Positions 27,401 through 41,312 of a stretch of 64,000 nt of DNA are shown here, in pieces. Both the position numbers and the translations under genes were made by a program. Position 1 is the stretch's first letter. Every line of letters begins with the position of its first letter. The stretch covers positions 404,001 to 468,000 of the forward strand of contig VIIQ02000028.1 of the NCBI GenBank assembly GCA_007449985.2, read 5' to 3'. A model generated the notes under the pieces. The model saw only the letters and a list, made by a program, of their open reading frames with translations, did no database searches and was not told where the DNA came from. This stretch comes from Desmodesmus armatus (taxonomy: Eukaryota > Chlorophyta > Chlorophyceae > Sphaeropleales > Scenedesmaceae).

Positions 27401-30400
27401 CTTCCAGTGTGCACCTTTGTGTGTTTTGAACACATGGAATGCATGCCAATCATATGCAAGCAATTCTAGCAGGCAAATTAATAAAGTCCGACAAGGATAG
27501 TCCAATCATGACGTATGCTTGGAAAGGCAGGGCTTGTCCCTGCATGAACAATTGTGTGCGGGGGGGGGGGGGGACAGCGTTGAGTCCTGGAGATTGGCAA
27601 AATCCTCGGAGTCCAAGCCCAGGTGCTCTTCATGGCAGCTCAAGTCACAGGAAGGCCAAGGGTTGGCATGCATCCGTAGAGCATCCAACGGCTCTCAGCA
27701 AGTATTTGGGGGGGGGGGGGGTGACAAAGCCATGCGTCCTTTTGCAGCCGAGCTCTCCTTGCAGTGTATGTGCGTTCAATTTGGCACCCATGCATATCCC
27801 AAGATAGAAGGGCCGTCCTGTCCTGAAGTGACTTAGTTGAACATTTGTGCAGCACACGTGCTGCACTTGAACACGTATCTACGTGGTGGTCTAGTTGGTG
27901 TTGCGGCACGCAATGCATAGTGGGCAGCCTGTAGTGGTTGCATCTTCTACAGTGTGTACCTGCAGGAGCCTCACTGCCAGTGCAGTGAGACTATCTGCAG
28001 GTACACACTTGGGTTGTGACCATTGGTGTTGCAGTGCAGGGTCTACCCATGCAAAAGCCTAACATACTGCGCCGCTACAAGCCACCCTGAGCACCATCTG
28101 CAGTGATGCCAGTTGCAAGGGCCGCTGCCTGCGCTGAAGGGTGGGCGTGATGATGTGTGTTTTCTGTCTCGTTCTGCACCTGCATCTGCACACTGCGCTC
28201 GTCCCCTTCCCCTCTCCTCATCTCCTTCCTGCTCCCCCTGCTCCCCCCCCCCCTCCCTCAGCTAGCATGCATGATTCGCTGTCACCGAACCCCGTTCCTT
28301 GCCTCATTGGAGAAATAGGGACCATGATCAGCCGCACATGCACCTACAGCGTTGCACAGTGCAGTCCGATGTTTGATGTGCAGTGAAGTACAGTGCACAC
28401 GTTCGGGGGGTTATGTTCAGTCAGCGACGCAGGGTGTGCACTGTTACAAGTCTTGTGGGAGGGGTACAAAGCCATAGAAAAGGGGGGAGTCAGCATTGCA
28501 CCTCCTCCCACCGGGGGTCCCTTGCACCAAGGGCACAGCACTAGGCATGTGCAGGCACATGTCAGTGGTAAGGTCTGTGCAGCAGGCTTTGCAACAGGCA
28601 TGTGCCTGCGCATAAGCTAGCGCTGTGAAACAAGGCAAGTTCAGTGCAGATATCTGTTGGGTGTGTACACATGGTGAGCATGATTTAGAACAGTGGCGAG
28701 TTCACACCTCCGGTTGTCGTTGCCCCTCTGCTTGCATGCCAGCAGACGTGCCACTACACCCTGAGGTATGCACCTACACTGCGTCACCCCATGATTCTTG
28801 GTGCCGCATGATACTGATCACACCCGTCCCACAAATGCTCTCTGTGCCAGACGGGGTATGGGGGATGCAGTGCCCCCCCCCCCCTCCCTCCACGCATACA
28901 TCATTGACTAAGTCACTCACACCAGGGTTCCCTATTCGCAGCCCCTGCCATGTGTTGATTGCTTAGGTGACAACGCACCGGTATTCAGCCAGTTCTCTGG
29001 TGTTGTAGAAGCCCCGCAGATTCATGTGAAGGCTTTGCCACACTAGGGCGGTGGCAGGGTGCTGGGGTTGGGGCTGAAGGCAATGATGGTGTGCCTGCAG
29101 CTTATACCATTACATGTGCAAACTAGTTTGCAGTACTGCCGTTGTCCGGTTTTTTGTTACCCTGTGTGTACACCATTGCAGCTTGGTCTCAACCCTTGCA
29201 CGTCACAAATGTCATGTGCTACCTGCTTTCAGGCAAGCTTGCTTGTTGCAGGGGGTTGCTTTGTTGTGAGGCGCGCACCCCAGCCCCTGAACATGCCTAC
29301 GTAGCTACATTCTGCGCCTGTTATGCCCCCCTTCATGGTGAGCTAGGTCCGCTGACTGTGTGCAGTGGCACATGCATGCACCTGACACCCCCATGGGGGT
29401 GGCCACCCCCCCCCCCGGCCAAGGCCTCATCACGCACTCCTCGTCAGGGCATGTCTACGGTTCAGATATTAGGAGATTCTGCAAGTGTCCGTCACGGACA
29501 CCACGGTGGTGTCCCACTCAACTTTGACACCCTTCCCTCCCCACACACACCACCAACACCATCCTTATAGGTGACCCCCAAGAAGGGGGTGTATCATCTG
29601 CCTGCTGTTTGCTTCCAACACACGCAATTTACTCGGTTCCTTTGACTTGCAAGTGAGGCTCTCTGTGTGATCTGTGACACATACCGGAGACAGCTGCATG
29701 CAGTCGACTGCATCGGTGACGTCACCGATCATGTATCACAAGAGTCTTGTGACAAGACCCACCAACGGCTTCACCAGCAAGTACTACTGCCCAGCATATG
29801 ACATTTGACATTTGTACGGGTTCCCCGTGTCCCTCCCATGGCTACTATCCAGCCCCCAATAACCACCCTTAAAAATATTTATGTGACACTGCAGACAGTT
29901 CCATTGCTGTTGCGGGCTGCACTTCTGCCTTGATGCGAGAGGACTGCTGCAACAGCACTGGTACTGCTTGTGGAGGCACATCCAAAGATCGCTCCACAAT
30001 ATGGGACTAGTATGTTGTGTGAGCCATCAAAGCAACACACCAAGTGGTCATGTGCTGGGTGGATGATGTGTGGTGACGTCCTTTGAGGTCCATGCCACAA
30101 CCATGTTGGGCCCATATGTGCGGAATCGTCATGCAGGTTGCAGCCCCGTCAACACCTCCACCCCCCTCCTCTGCATCTTTGTGATCGAATTTGGTGGTAG
30201 TGGTGCATGAGGGGCCATGATATTGGGGTCACAGTTTGAGTTGTTGTGAGTGAAGACGTGTGCTGGTGGGCCTGGACATGTGAACGGCCCAGACCTTCCA
30301 ACAGACAGATTCCTACATAGATGAAATACCACTCTCTTTTCATGGACACACGTTTTCAATCCAGAGGAAACTGCTGCAGGTGTCTTGGTGTCCCAATCAA

Positions 30401-33400
30401 CTGTGACATCCCACCTTCCTCTCCTGCTGGGGGCTGCAGCGGGGGGGAGTAACATCTGGCTCACCCTGTCACCAACACACTCACTACTCTTTCTCTTCTT
30501 ACTTGTCAGTGGGGCGCTTGGTGTGTTTTGTGGTACATCCCGGTTACAGCTGCATGCAGTTGCCGGTCGTGTATCACAAGGCCCACCAACGGCTTCACCA
30601 GCAAGTACTACTGCCCGGCTGAGCATATGTCATATAGTGTTTGTACGGGTTGCGCGTGTTGAGTACTTGTGACTTTCATATTTGGCGTGTGGAGTACCCA
30701 GAACCCTCATAAACATCAAGATGATTGCCGTGGGGGCTAATGAGGATGGTTGCAAGATTTGATTTTCCCGTCTCATCCCTTAGGAAAAGAATTAGCATTT
30801 TATTCCAAAAGAGTGACATGCTGCCCCTGAACTACACCAGCATTCCCGGCACCTGGAAACATCACAACTGGCTTTTTGTTACAACCAGGTGCACAATGAC
30901 TCCCGATTGCATGGTGACGGTGAAGCCTGGCTTTCACGGATGGCTGTGCGGTACAGATTGAAAACTTGCAGCAACGGCCTGCGCAGTAGCATTCACCATC
31001 AATCAATCAATTTTAACAGACAAAAATGCTCATACATCGCTGCAGCGTTGCAGCTTACTGCAGCTGGCTTTCAGGGATGGCTTTGCGGTACATAACGAAC
31101 CCTGCAGCACAACCCCTGCGAACTTTACTTAGCAACTTATCAATAGACTTTAACTTTATGGAACGTGTTTCACTACGACATCGCAACCCATGCACTTTGC
31201 TGCATGCTAGTGGTGACCATCGCAACCTGACTCGCGCCACACTATGCAGTGTCGGTGCAGTGCCAGCAATCACGTGCACTGAATAAACATATCATAAGAA
31301 ACGTCACGTACACGCTGGCATGTAACATCACCTGCGCTGCTCTCATGTACACCGCATGCATTGGTGCTGCAGCTGGCTGGGCAGCTGCACCATACCAACT
31401 TGACAGTGCTGGCAGACAAGACTTTGCCTGGCTGATATGTTTCGTGTTGTGCTTGAATGGCTGTTCATGATCTGTGTCTGCACTACCCTGGATGACATGT
31501 GCTGGTGACAAACGCACATTTACAGGGCGGCAGCTGCAAAGCTGAAAGAAAAGCCCTGTCCCCACGTGGTGCTACGTGTTCACCATGCGTGTTCACCTAC
31601 TGCTGTGGGGGAAAGGGGCAAACAAAACGTTAGATTTACGTCACAAACACACCAGCCTGCAAGGTGGACACAGCTGCATCTTCACACTGCCTGCTCAACA
31701 GCCGGGGCATCCCAGCTGTTGACACAGGGCATGGTCACGGAGCCAGCTTACAGGCAATTTCACAAATGCGAATCTTGCTCACCCCGCTGGTTGGAGCCTT
31801 GGTTTATCGTACTTGCGGCATTGGCTGGTGATTTGTCGCAGCCTGTGGAGAGCCTGCATTCCCGTGTCCCGTGGCTACCGTTCAGCCCCCAACCATGTGA
31901 CTCTGCAGACAATTTCAGTGCTGCTTCATGCTGTCACGTATCTGAGGAGACAGCTGCAGCAGCACTGGTACTGCTTGTGGAGGCACACATGATGATGGTC
32001 ATGATATAGGGATGACATGTTGGCCGCATGAGCACGTGCAGGGTGGATGGTGTGTGATGATGTCTCCCTTTGGGTCATGCCACTTTATGTTGGACCCAAC
32101 ATATGTGTGGAGTCGTCAGAGCTCTTGCAACCTTCGTCAACGCCCACCCCCTTCTCCTCCCTCTCTTGTTCTCTGTGAGTGATGTTTGTTGGTATTGATG
32201 CATGAGAGGCCATGATATTGGGGTCAACAGTGCGAGCTCTTGTGAGGGAGGATGTGTGCTGGTGAGGCCGGTCCATCTGCAGCTGGCCCAGGCCTTCCAG
32301 CAGACATGTTCCTACACACATTGCACTTCGCTGACCCTGCTGGCCGGGGGCATCCACACACACAAGTCCCTTGACGTGCCCCTCTTCCCCTGTATCCCTA
32401 CCACCGCTTGGGGTGCTCCCCCTTCGCCACTCTTGTTTCCTAGGCATCATCGGCTGACTTTTCACCCCTCGTTGCAAATTTCAGGGGCACACCACTTGGT
32501 GTGAATCCCCACCCATGTCTTGGGGTCCCAGCACCAGCTTTGTGCTTGCCTGTCATACTAGGTACTGACACTGTGGTGGGGGCTGGCCCACAACCTTCTG
32601 AAGTGCATACAGATGCTCTACCAGTTAGCCCCGCCCACCCACCCCTGTCACGTATGTCCCCCCCCCCCCATCCCCCGGGGCCCTTCCAGCCAGGGCAGCG
32701 GTGGTGCCCAAACACAGCGCTGATGCGGAACATCTGGTGAACGGCGTGCAGTTCATGTACTGTTTCCCCTCCGGTTCCACACTGGCGGCATTCAGTATAT
32801 GAGCTGCCCGCCCGCACCATGACACCTATGATCAGCCTGGTGTTCCAGCACTAGTATGCAGTGCTGCATTCCCACCTCCTGCATGCCCGACATGTCATCT
32901 TTTTGTTGCTTTGCCTAGCTTCCCCTGCATCTTGTCATGTTGGCTTTGAATTGCCACTTTTGAATTGACTTCTGCCTCTCGCCCACCAGGAGAGTCTCCC
33001 TGCCCCCTTGCGGCTGAGTCATCGTCATCTGAAGATGAGATCGCGATGAGACAGCCACGGCGGGAAAGGGGCATTGCTGTGCTGAAGGTGTGCTTGCTGC
33101 GCAGCCAGTGCCTACGTGCACAAAAACGTTTGCACCCCTTCCTCTTTCACACCTACCTTTCTAGCCTCACCAACGTATCTGCTTTGTGTCATTTTTCACC
33201 CGCGCGCCCGTTCCCCTCTGTTCTGCGCCATATGTCCTCCTCTCCCTGCTCTCTTCCCCTAGGCGAGGCAGGTGTGCTGGCCCAGAAATATCCGTTGGAT
33301 TCTGCCTAAGACCGGTTCCCTGCCATACCTCTTTCCCCTGCCACCATGCCATCCCTCCCCCCACCCGCCCCCTGCCCCCCCCCCCTAGGTGAGCCAGGTC

Positions 33401-35130
33401 TGCTGGCCTCCCTGCACCATGTCTCCTTGCCTCCCTGCCCTCATTCCAATGTCGAGTCCTGCCACCCCCCAATCCCCCCTGCCCACCCCCCCCCCCCGCC
33501 CTCCATCCCCCCTCCACCACCCCCCCCAGGTGAGCCAGGTCTACTGCTGCCCCGCACTGCCCCTGAGGAGGAGGACACAGCCACACGCCTGTCCACACCA
33601 TGTGGTGCTGCTGTCACCATTCGACTGGCACAGAAGATGCTGGCTGACTACTGCGGCAAACTGCCGGGAGCAGACAGGTGTGGACAGCCTGTGATGATGT
33701 GATGCGCTGAAATACAGACAGGGGGTGCAGGTTGCTTTTGAAATCACACTGTGACCCTCTTCAGCAAGCGTGCATCACCCGTGCTCTGCCCACCCCTAGC
33801 GCATAGGACTGTATGCATGACGGTGCAATAGTAGTATTTGCCAAGAAATCGTCGCCACATGATCTTGCTGCACCCCCCGTGCAGGGCCACCATCCTTCAG
33901 CCCTACTACAGCACACGTGCTGTGGCGGGTGATGGTGGTGCCAAGGCCTTTGTGAGCACCGTATACCTGCCCAGCAACTGCGGCATACCCAGCAAGGTGC
34001 GTGATGCTCAGCCGACCTGCACTATGATCCATGGCCTTGCAGCAAACACACAGTTGTTTGTTTGCTGCCACTGACTGTTGCCTGATGAAGTTGTTCTGAG
34101 GGTCTGGTGTGCACGACGGGGGGGGGGGGGGCATGTTGGCACGCACCACACTGTCTCAAGCTTTACATGGTGCAACCCAGTGGGCAGTCAGCAGTCAGCA
34201 GTGACAATACAGCCCTGTGGGCATATGCGACACCCCCTTCTTGACATCCCTGCCCATCCCTTATCTTGACATCCGCTCCTCAGGTTGACGACTCCCCCCC
34301 TGCTGCCACCAGCAAGGCCAGCAAGCAGGGTGCTGCCCTGCACGCCCTGCGGCTGCTGTACCAGGCTGGCAAGCTCAACGACCACCTGCAGCCAGTGTGG
34401 ATCACACAGAGACACAGCAAGCAGCTGGGTGAGCAGGACAATGTGTAGTGGTTTAAGGTTTAGGGTTTAGGGTTTAGGCTGTTGGTGTGTAGTGTTGTTG
34501 GTAGCTTTTTGGAGGGGGGGGGGGCAGGGGGGTGAGCGGGGCACTGGGGGTTGGGACAGGAGGGGGGGTGCGTGGACTCCAGGGGCTGGAGGCAGCAAAT
34601 GGTGAGGAATGGTGAGGAATGGTGAGGAATGGTGAGGAATGAGGTGGTGTGTGTGAGGAATGGTGAGGAATGAGGAATGGTGAGGAATGGTGAGGAAGTG
34701 GGGGGGGCCATCTGCAAGCATCTGGGTGAGTGTGGCTAGCCCGGTTTTCACCTATGTATACTAAAGTTTAGACGTGAGCAAAGTGACAGCTGCAGCCGAG
34801 CAGCGAGTAAAAATGAGACGGGGTACTGGGGTGATTGGGGCAAGGGCCAGGTGGGGTAGACTGGAAATGCTCATTGAGTTCGAGGGGAAACCCCTTGTCA
34901 ACGGCTTCCAAGAGAGCATTCATGGTTCCAATTGCACAGAGGTGCAGATAGCCTGACATGCAGTTGATACCTTCTCACTGTCTCTGTGCCCCCGTCCCTG
35001 TACTGTGTCTTCTGTGCTGTGTCGTCTTTTGCTTGTGCTTTGCTTCAGAGGCTGAGGCCACCCCCCAGGCCATCTGCAACATACGCCTGCGCAGACCCTT
35101 CCAGCCACGCCCACTCGCATCAGCATGGGT

Positions 35131-35170
<40 letters not shown>

Positions 35171-38100
35171 CCAACTGCACACCAGCAGCAGCAGGGCACA
35201 GCACCGCCACCAGCAGCAGGGAACCGCATGATCACCCTGCACCTGCACACCTTTGTGTATGGGCGACCAGCACAAAAAGGCACCAGCAGCGGCAGCAGCA
35301 GCAGCATCAGATCCATCAACGGCATCTCTACTGCTGCTGCTGCTGGTGGTGGTGTGTCAGCTGATGCATTCAGCACAGCTCTTGGTTCAGCAGAGGCAGC
35401 ACTGATGGCAGCAGTGGTGGGTACGGATGAGGCGTTGGCAGCATTGCCTGGGGGTCCTGTGGTTGCGGGGGGTATGGCTGGTGCGCCCCTCAGCAAGCTG
35501 TGCTTTGGAGTGCTGCTGTGGGAGCCGCTGCACATGGCGGATTTGATGCAGTGGCCCGTGTGGATTGAGAAACAGCTCTACATCGTGAGTGCAGGGGAGG
35601 GGGGGAGGGGGGGGGTGTGGGGGCGAGGGGGGGGGGGTCAAGGTTGAGTGAGTGTTGGGTGTCATGGGGGGAAGTTGTGGCTGCTTGACAGGCAAGGTGG
35701 GGTGGGGGGGAAGGGGTATATTGCTTGGGTCCAAGAGAGGGGAGGGTGTGTGCTGCTTTGGGAGTCGCTGCACATGGTGGATGGGATGCAGCGATATGTG
35801 TGGATTCAGACGCAGCTCTACATCACAAGTGGTGGGAGGGGGCGGGGATGGGTGTGTGTGAGAGAGGAGGGGGGGGTTGGGTGCTTGATGTTTTCATGGA
35901 GAGCTGCGTCTGTTGGACACAGGGGGGGGGGTGGGGGGTGACTGTGTTGTGCTTGGGCCAAAGGGGTAGGGGCATGTGGTGCTGCGGGACATGATGCAGG
36001 GCTCGATCAGGTTGCCATTGTGTGGGTGCTGTGTTCTTGTAGACTGACGTACCTGCACAGAGGTGCAACCTACAAATGCAGTGCAGGGTGGGCCACGGGG
36101 GGGGGGGGGGGGGGGGGGAGGGCTTACATAGGGGGGGGGGAGAGGCTCGCAAGTTAGCCAGCAAGTAAGCACTCCTGTGAGAAGGGGTGTGCTGATACAT
36201 TTGCTGCCAGATGGTGTGTGTTTGCTGGCCACTAGCATTGCAGTGGAGTAGACAAATGGGGGGGGGGTTCATGAACAGCTGCAGCACAAAGCCAGCACCC
36301 TGTGGTGGTTGATGTTGCGCTTTGAAGCTTTGGGTTTTGGGCTGCAAAACGCAACATCAAACACACCAGGGAGCTGGTAAGGTGGTGAGGGATGACATTA
36401 TCAAACGTAGTGGTACTCTGTGGACCATTGGATGTGAGCATGAGGCAGCTGCAGCAAGAAAGGGGGGGGGGGGGTAGCTTTGTCATTTGCAATGTGTGTG
36501 AAGGGCTGTTGCCGTGTCACTGCACTGTCTTCACCGCCTTCTCTGTGACTATGGAGTTGCAACAATTGTTGCGAGCCGCCTGTACAACTCTCCACTCCCA
36601 TGGGTTGCAACGTACACACATGACAGGCAATACCAGCTAATGATGTACGTTTACCTGCCTCCAATACAGCTGTAGAGGCTGGTGAACCTAGCTAGGGCAC
36701 GCCAGACAGGGGGGAGGGGGCAGGACCTGCCCAGGAGTTAGCTTGCAGGCGAGCGAGCACATCAGGGACACACTGCATGTGGTTGATGCCGCGTTGGCTT
36801 CAAGCAAGTGGTTGCATCGTCAAGGATCAATCAACCCAACTGGGGATGCTGGTGATGTGGTGAGGCCCAATGGGTGGAGGGTGAAAGGGCTTGTGGTGTT
36901 GGTCGCTGACAGGTGTGTGTGACTCGGTGTTGAGCTTGCAATGCACTCCTACCCTGCATGACTGACCCACTGTGTATATGTTGCATGGGACATTTGGTCC
37001 ATGTTACTGGTCACTGCTGCATCATGCAGGTTGCACCTACTAGGTGCAACCTGCACGCATGGCAGGGTGGGGTGGAGAGGGGGGCATTTGGGCAGCGAGC
37101 ATCGAGGCGAAGGACGACCGTGGGATGAGGCACGAGCTCTGGTTGTTCTTGTCCCATTCTGCCACTCTTGTTCACTGGCAAGATCACCCAAGACTACAGC
37201 AAGTATGTGTTCACAACCCCTGCTGAGCCTTGCTGATGATTTCTTGACGTCCATGTAGGGTTGTGTGCAGCTGGTGTAAGTGCATTTCCTGCAGGCACCT
37301 TTCCCCTTGCCCAAGTTCCTAGCCCCCCAACCCCAGCACCCGGTCAGCACGCTGGTGGACTGATCTGTGCTGGTACATGCAGCACGACAGAGTTCACCAG
37401 GGAGCTGGCAGGGTGTTGGGGTGTGGTGTGCCTTGGTGAATGGCTGCCTCTCTTGAAGTGAGAGTGGCAGCAGGAAAACATAAGGCAGGGGGGGTGCTGT
37501 GGGGGTTGTGGTCAATGGTGTTGTGTCAGGGAGTTGAATCTGCAGTGCATCCCTTCCCACATTGCGGCCCTTGGGCTATCCCTGTCTGTGTGGATGTGAC
37601 ATCTTCGAACTCTGCTCTGAGAAGTGAAGGTGTGACCTACACACAGGACAGGGTGAGCCAGAGCGCACGCGCACCAGCAGGGGGGGGGGGAGCAAGGGGG
37701 GGGGGGGCTCCTGGGACTGGATGAATGAGCAAAGAAGGGAGCCAGGTTGATGGCACGTACTTTCATGGGGAGTTCTAGGCCCTCTGGGCGCCCTCATGAG
37801 CCCTTGGCTCGCTGGCCGGTGATGGGGCTGGGACTTTGTCTTCCCTACCGGAGTATCGTACAGTTGTTTGTCTCATCCTTGTGTTTGAATCTTGAACCTG
37901 TGTCAACACCCACCATCACACCACATCAGCAGGGGTCAAAGCATATGATGAGTGCAGGTGTGTGCCCCCCTTTCTCCCCCCTGCCCCTGCCCCCACGCAC
38001 ACACAACTTACGAAAATGCACTAACGGCTCCAGTAGCAACCGGCACCCTGGGGTGGTTGCTGGCTAGCCTCTCGAACACGGCGTTGGCAGCGTGGGCCAG

Positions 38101-41100
38101 CAACCACACTAGGGAGCCAGCAGATCTGCTCTATTGAGTGCATGGGGTGGGGTGGGTGGAGGGGGGGTGACACCGGGGGGGGAGGGGTAGGGTCAGCAGA
38201 GGGAGTGGCTGCGTACTTATGCATGCTCTTGCATGTGTGTTTGGGTGATCTGTGAGGGGGGGGGGGTGCTTGCAGGCAATTTTTTGTGTCATCGAGTCGT
38301 CTGCCACTGAAGATGATTGTGTCAGGGGCTGTAAGCCCACTTTGGGAGAGAGTCTTCCCCGCATACTCACCATATAGCACGCTCAACTGAGCCTGTTTGA
38401 CACCAGGGACAGGGAGGGAGAGGGCCTGTTGTTGCACAGAGGTTTTGTGGGTGGGTGCTGAGCGGGCAGGGGCAAACAATGGGTGATGAGCTGGGATGCA
38501 TGCGGGGCAAGGTGAGAGGAGGATGGGGTGTCACGCTAGGGCAGGAAGGTGCGAAAGACAAAGCTATGCACGCAAGCTTTGCCTTCTACACCCCCCAGCT
38601 CTGGACTGCACACTATGAGTTCCTCTGCGCACCACACTGCATCTTGTCAATGCCAAGGGCTCCAAGGTTGCATGGGCTGCTGTGTCAACGAAACCCACAG
38701 CCAACACCATATGGTGATGCATCACCACCACCACTGTTTCACGTACGTCAGCCCACAAAGCAACAGAACCCCCCTCCCTCCAGCACCCAGGGATGGTTTG
38801 TCCTGGGCCCTGTACAGCCTTACCTGCTGCAGAAGGCACAGGTTGCACAGGGCCAAGCACCAATTACACCAGGGAGCTGGCAGGGTGCTTGGGTTGGTGT
38901 AGCCCTCACATTCTAAGCCAAGGGTGAACAAGGCAGTCGTGATGGGTAGCAACGCTTTGTTTGGGTTACCAATGAGGAAGCTGTGTGATGTATCAAGGGG
39001 CATGTTGGGCTCAAATATTGCACACCCTTGCCCCTAGCCCCAGGGCCATCTGTGCCTGTGTTGGATGTCGTAGCGTTCGTCCTGTCCGTGGGCTGAGCGT
39101 CATGACCTGCACACAGGGAAGGGTGGGGACCATGGGGTGCGAGGGGGGGGGGTGATAGCACCTCATGTCTCACCACGACACTGAGGTTCACATGCTGTTG
39201 CTTTGTGGTGGAGACACAGCACAGCTGAAAGCACCAGCATCACTGGGACCTCGTGTGGTGTTGGGACGTGGTGTGGTGCGCCTCACCAGATAGGTCCTAC
39301 GTGCACTGACGAAGCTTGGCCACACGGGGGAGGGGGGGGGGGCAGGGGGGGGGCAAGAGCGATGGGGCCTTAGAGGACAAGAGGTCAGGGAAGCAGGGGT
39401 CTCAGTTCATGCAGCAATGTGTGGGGAAGTGTGCACCTCAGTGTGCTGTCGTGTGCTTGAAAGCACCCATCCTCGAATGCCGGGGCACTCCATCACATGA
39501 ATGTGTGTGACGCGTCCTGCCATTCAGCCGCTTCCAAAGAATCAACACATGCAGCCCCATAACCCCTCCAGCACCCTAGTGTAGCGCTTACATCACGCCT
39601 GCGTGCAGGATGAGCTACACCACGGAGTTGGCAGGGTGCTGCGGTTGGGTGTACACCCCACACACATGTGCCTCAACATAAGGTGAGTGATGAAGGAAAG
39701 GTCAGGGAAGGGGGGGCATGAATTCAAGGGTTGATACCGATGACTGAGATGTGTGCTGGGGGCTGAAGAGACCCCCCTGACCGATTCACCCCCCCCCCAC
39801 CCCGACCCACAAGCACCCCATCAGACACGCACACAACCCTTGGTGGGTGTGCTCTTGTTGCTTACCCTTGCCTGCACCGTTGCGGTGCACGATCACGCCT
39901 TTGTAGCATGCACTTCTTTTGCAATCCACATTTTGCACGCACTGGCCCCAATTGCCTGTGTTCTGGGTGTGCTCGTACTCCTTGGTAGGCACTCCTCCAC
40001 TACTGGGTATGAGCTCGCACCACATTCAGGCAAAATATTGGCCAGATGTGCTCAAGGCAATCAGGACCCCCCCCCCTTCCCCAAAGCACACACAAAGACG
40101 TGCACAGCCCTGCCGCTCCTAGAAGCGCACATACTTGTCTATTTGTTTCAACACACCAAGATCGAGCCTTTCCGGTCACAGCACCCCACCGCGCCCTGGG
40201 GTGGTTGGTGCTTCAGCCGGGCAAACTTTGCAAGTTGGTGTACAGGCTGAAGCACCTACCACACTGTGGAGCTGGCAGGTGCTGCGGTGTGGTGTGCAGC
40301 AAGCACCCAAGTGCCTGCGACATTGTTCTTGTAAGCCGCATGGGTTTGCACTCACCACTTTCCCCCACTGGTCCGCATGAGTTGAACTGGATGTGGTTTG
40401 AAAGCCAACAGGTGATGAGTTTTCCCCTCCTTGCTTACCTATCCATCCACCCACCCTTCCCTTGTCAATCCTCCTCCCCTCCCCCCCCCCCTCAAAGCAC
40501 ACACAAAAACGCGCACGACCCGACCATCTCTGACACTCTTGATTCAGTCTATGTTTTCAGATTTTTTTTGTTCTGAAAACACTTTTTTGTTCTGAAAACA
40601 CTAAGAGTGAGGCTTGCGGGTTACAACACTCCCGCCACACCTTGGAGTGGTCGGTGCTTCAGCTGGTGCCAGGCATCAGGCTGTACACCAGCTTACAAGC
40701 TGGCCCAGCTGAAGCACCTACCACACTGTGGAGCTGGTAGGGTGCTGGGGTGTGGTGTGTAACCACACAACACCATTGAAGTCATTGTTGTCGGCCTTCT
40801 TGTTTTGCCTCTCACCGCCTTTCCCATGGCCTCTCTGGCCAAAGTGGATGTGGTGTGAGGAAAGGTGATGAGTGGTCCCTTCCTCTCCCACCTACCCATC
40901 CACCCACCCTGGGTGGGGCCCACCCATCCATCCACCCATAATCATAGAACGTCTAACGCCCGGGTGGCGTCAGTACTGCATCGATTCCGTCCTACTGTTT
41001 TGATGCACAGGGTGTACCCTGGATTGTGACTGGGCTGTCACAGGCGGCTACTAGTAGTTATCTGGGTGACGCTTTCTGATTGCAGGGCTGCTGCTGCCAA

Positions 41101-41281
41101 GGTGCTAAACAGTTGCTGCTGCTGGGCTGCTGCTGCTGGGCTTGCTGCTGCTGATGGCCCTTCACGTCCTTCCAAGGCCCTGGAACGTAGCGCTTTCAAG
41201 ATTGCAACTACATGTGACACGATGGAGCACCATTATGGCACTGAACTGGTCGCTCACACTCTGGGCTCAACTGCAAGCTTG

Positions 41282-41312
<31 letters not shown>

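Larger units (their letters stand above)
26044..32989 (+). repeat. Intron 13 (about 7 kb) with segmental duplications
   Basis: Two pairs are visible. About 26.88-27.10 kb and 27.13-27.37 kb share ctactg-cactatga-atcagcag, accatg and actcatgtgaag segments. About 29.82-30.34 kb and 31.86-32.30 kb share tggtactgcttgtggaggca, gccatgatattggggtca and other blocks. At 29.68-29.84 kb and 30.54-30.66 kb the text caccaacggcttcaccagca is repeated as well. No fitting exon seen, and phase 1 of exon 13 fits exon 14 directly, but an exon overlooked here is possible. Confidence 0.65.
34429..35048 (+). other. Intron 17
   Basis: Holds the telomere-like run (34452-34478) and the 10-bp minisatellite (34600-34698), both listed separately. 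No exon. Confidence 0.7.
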
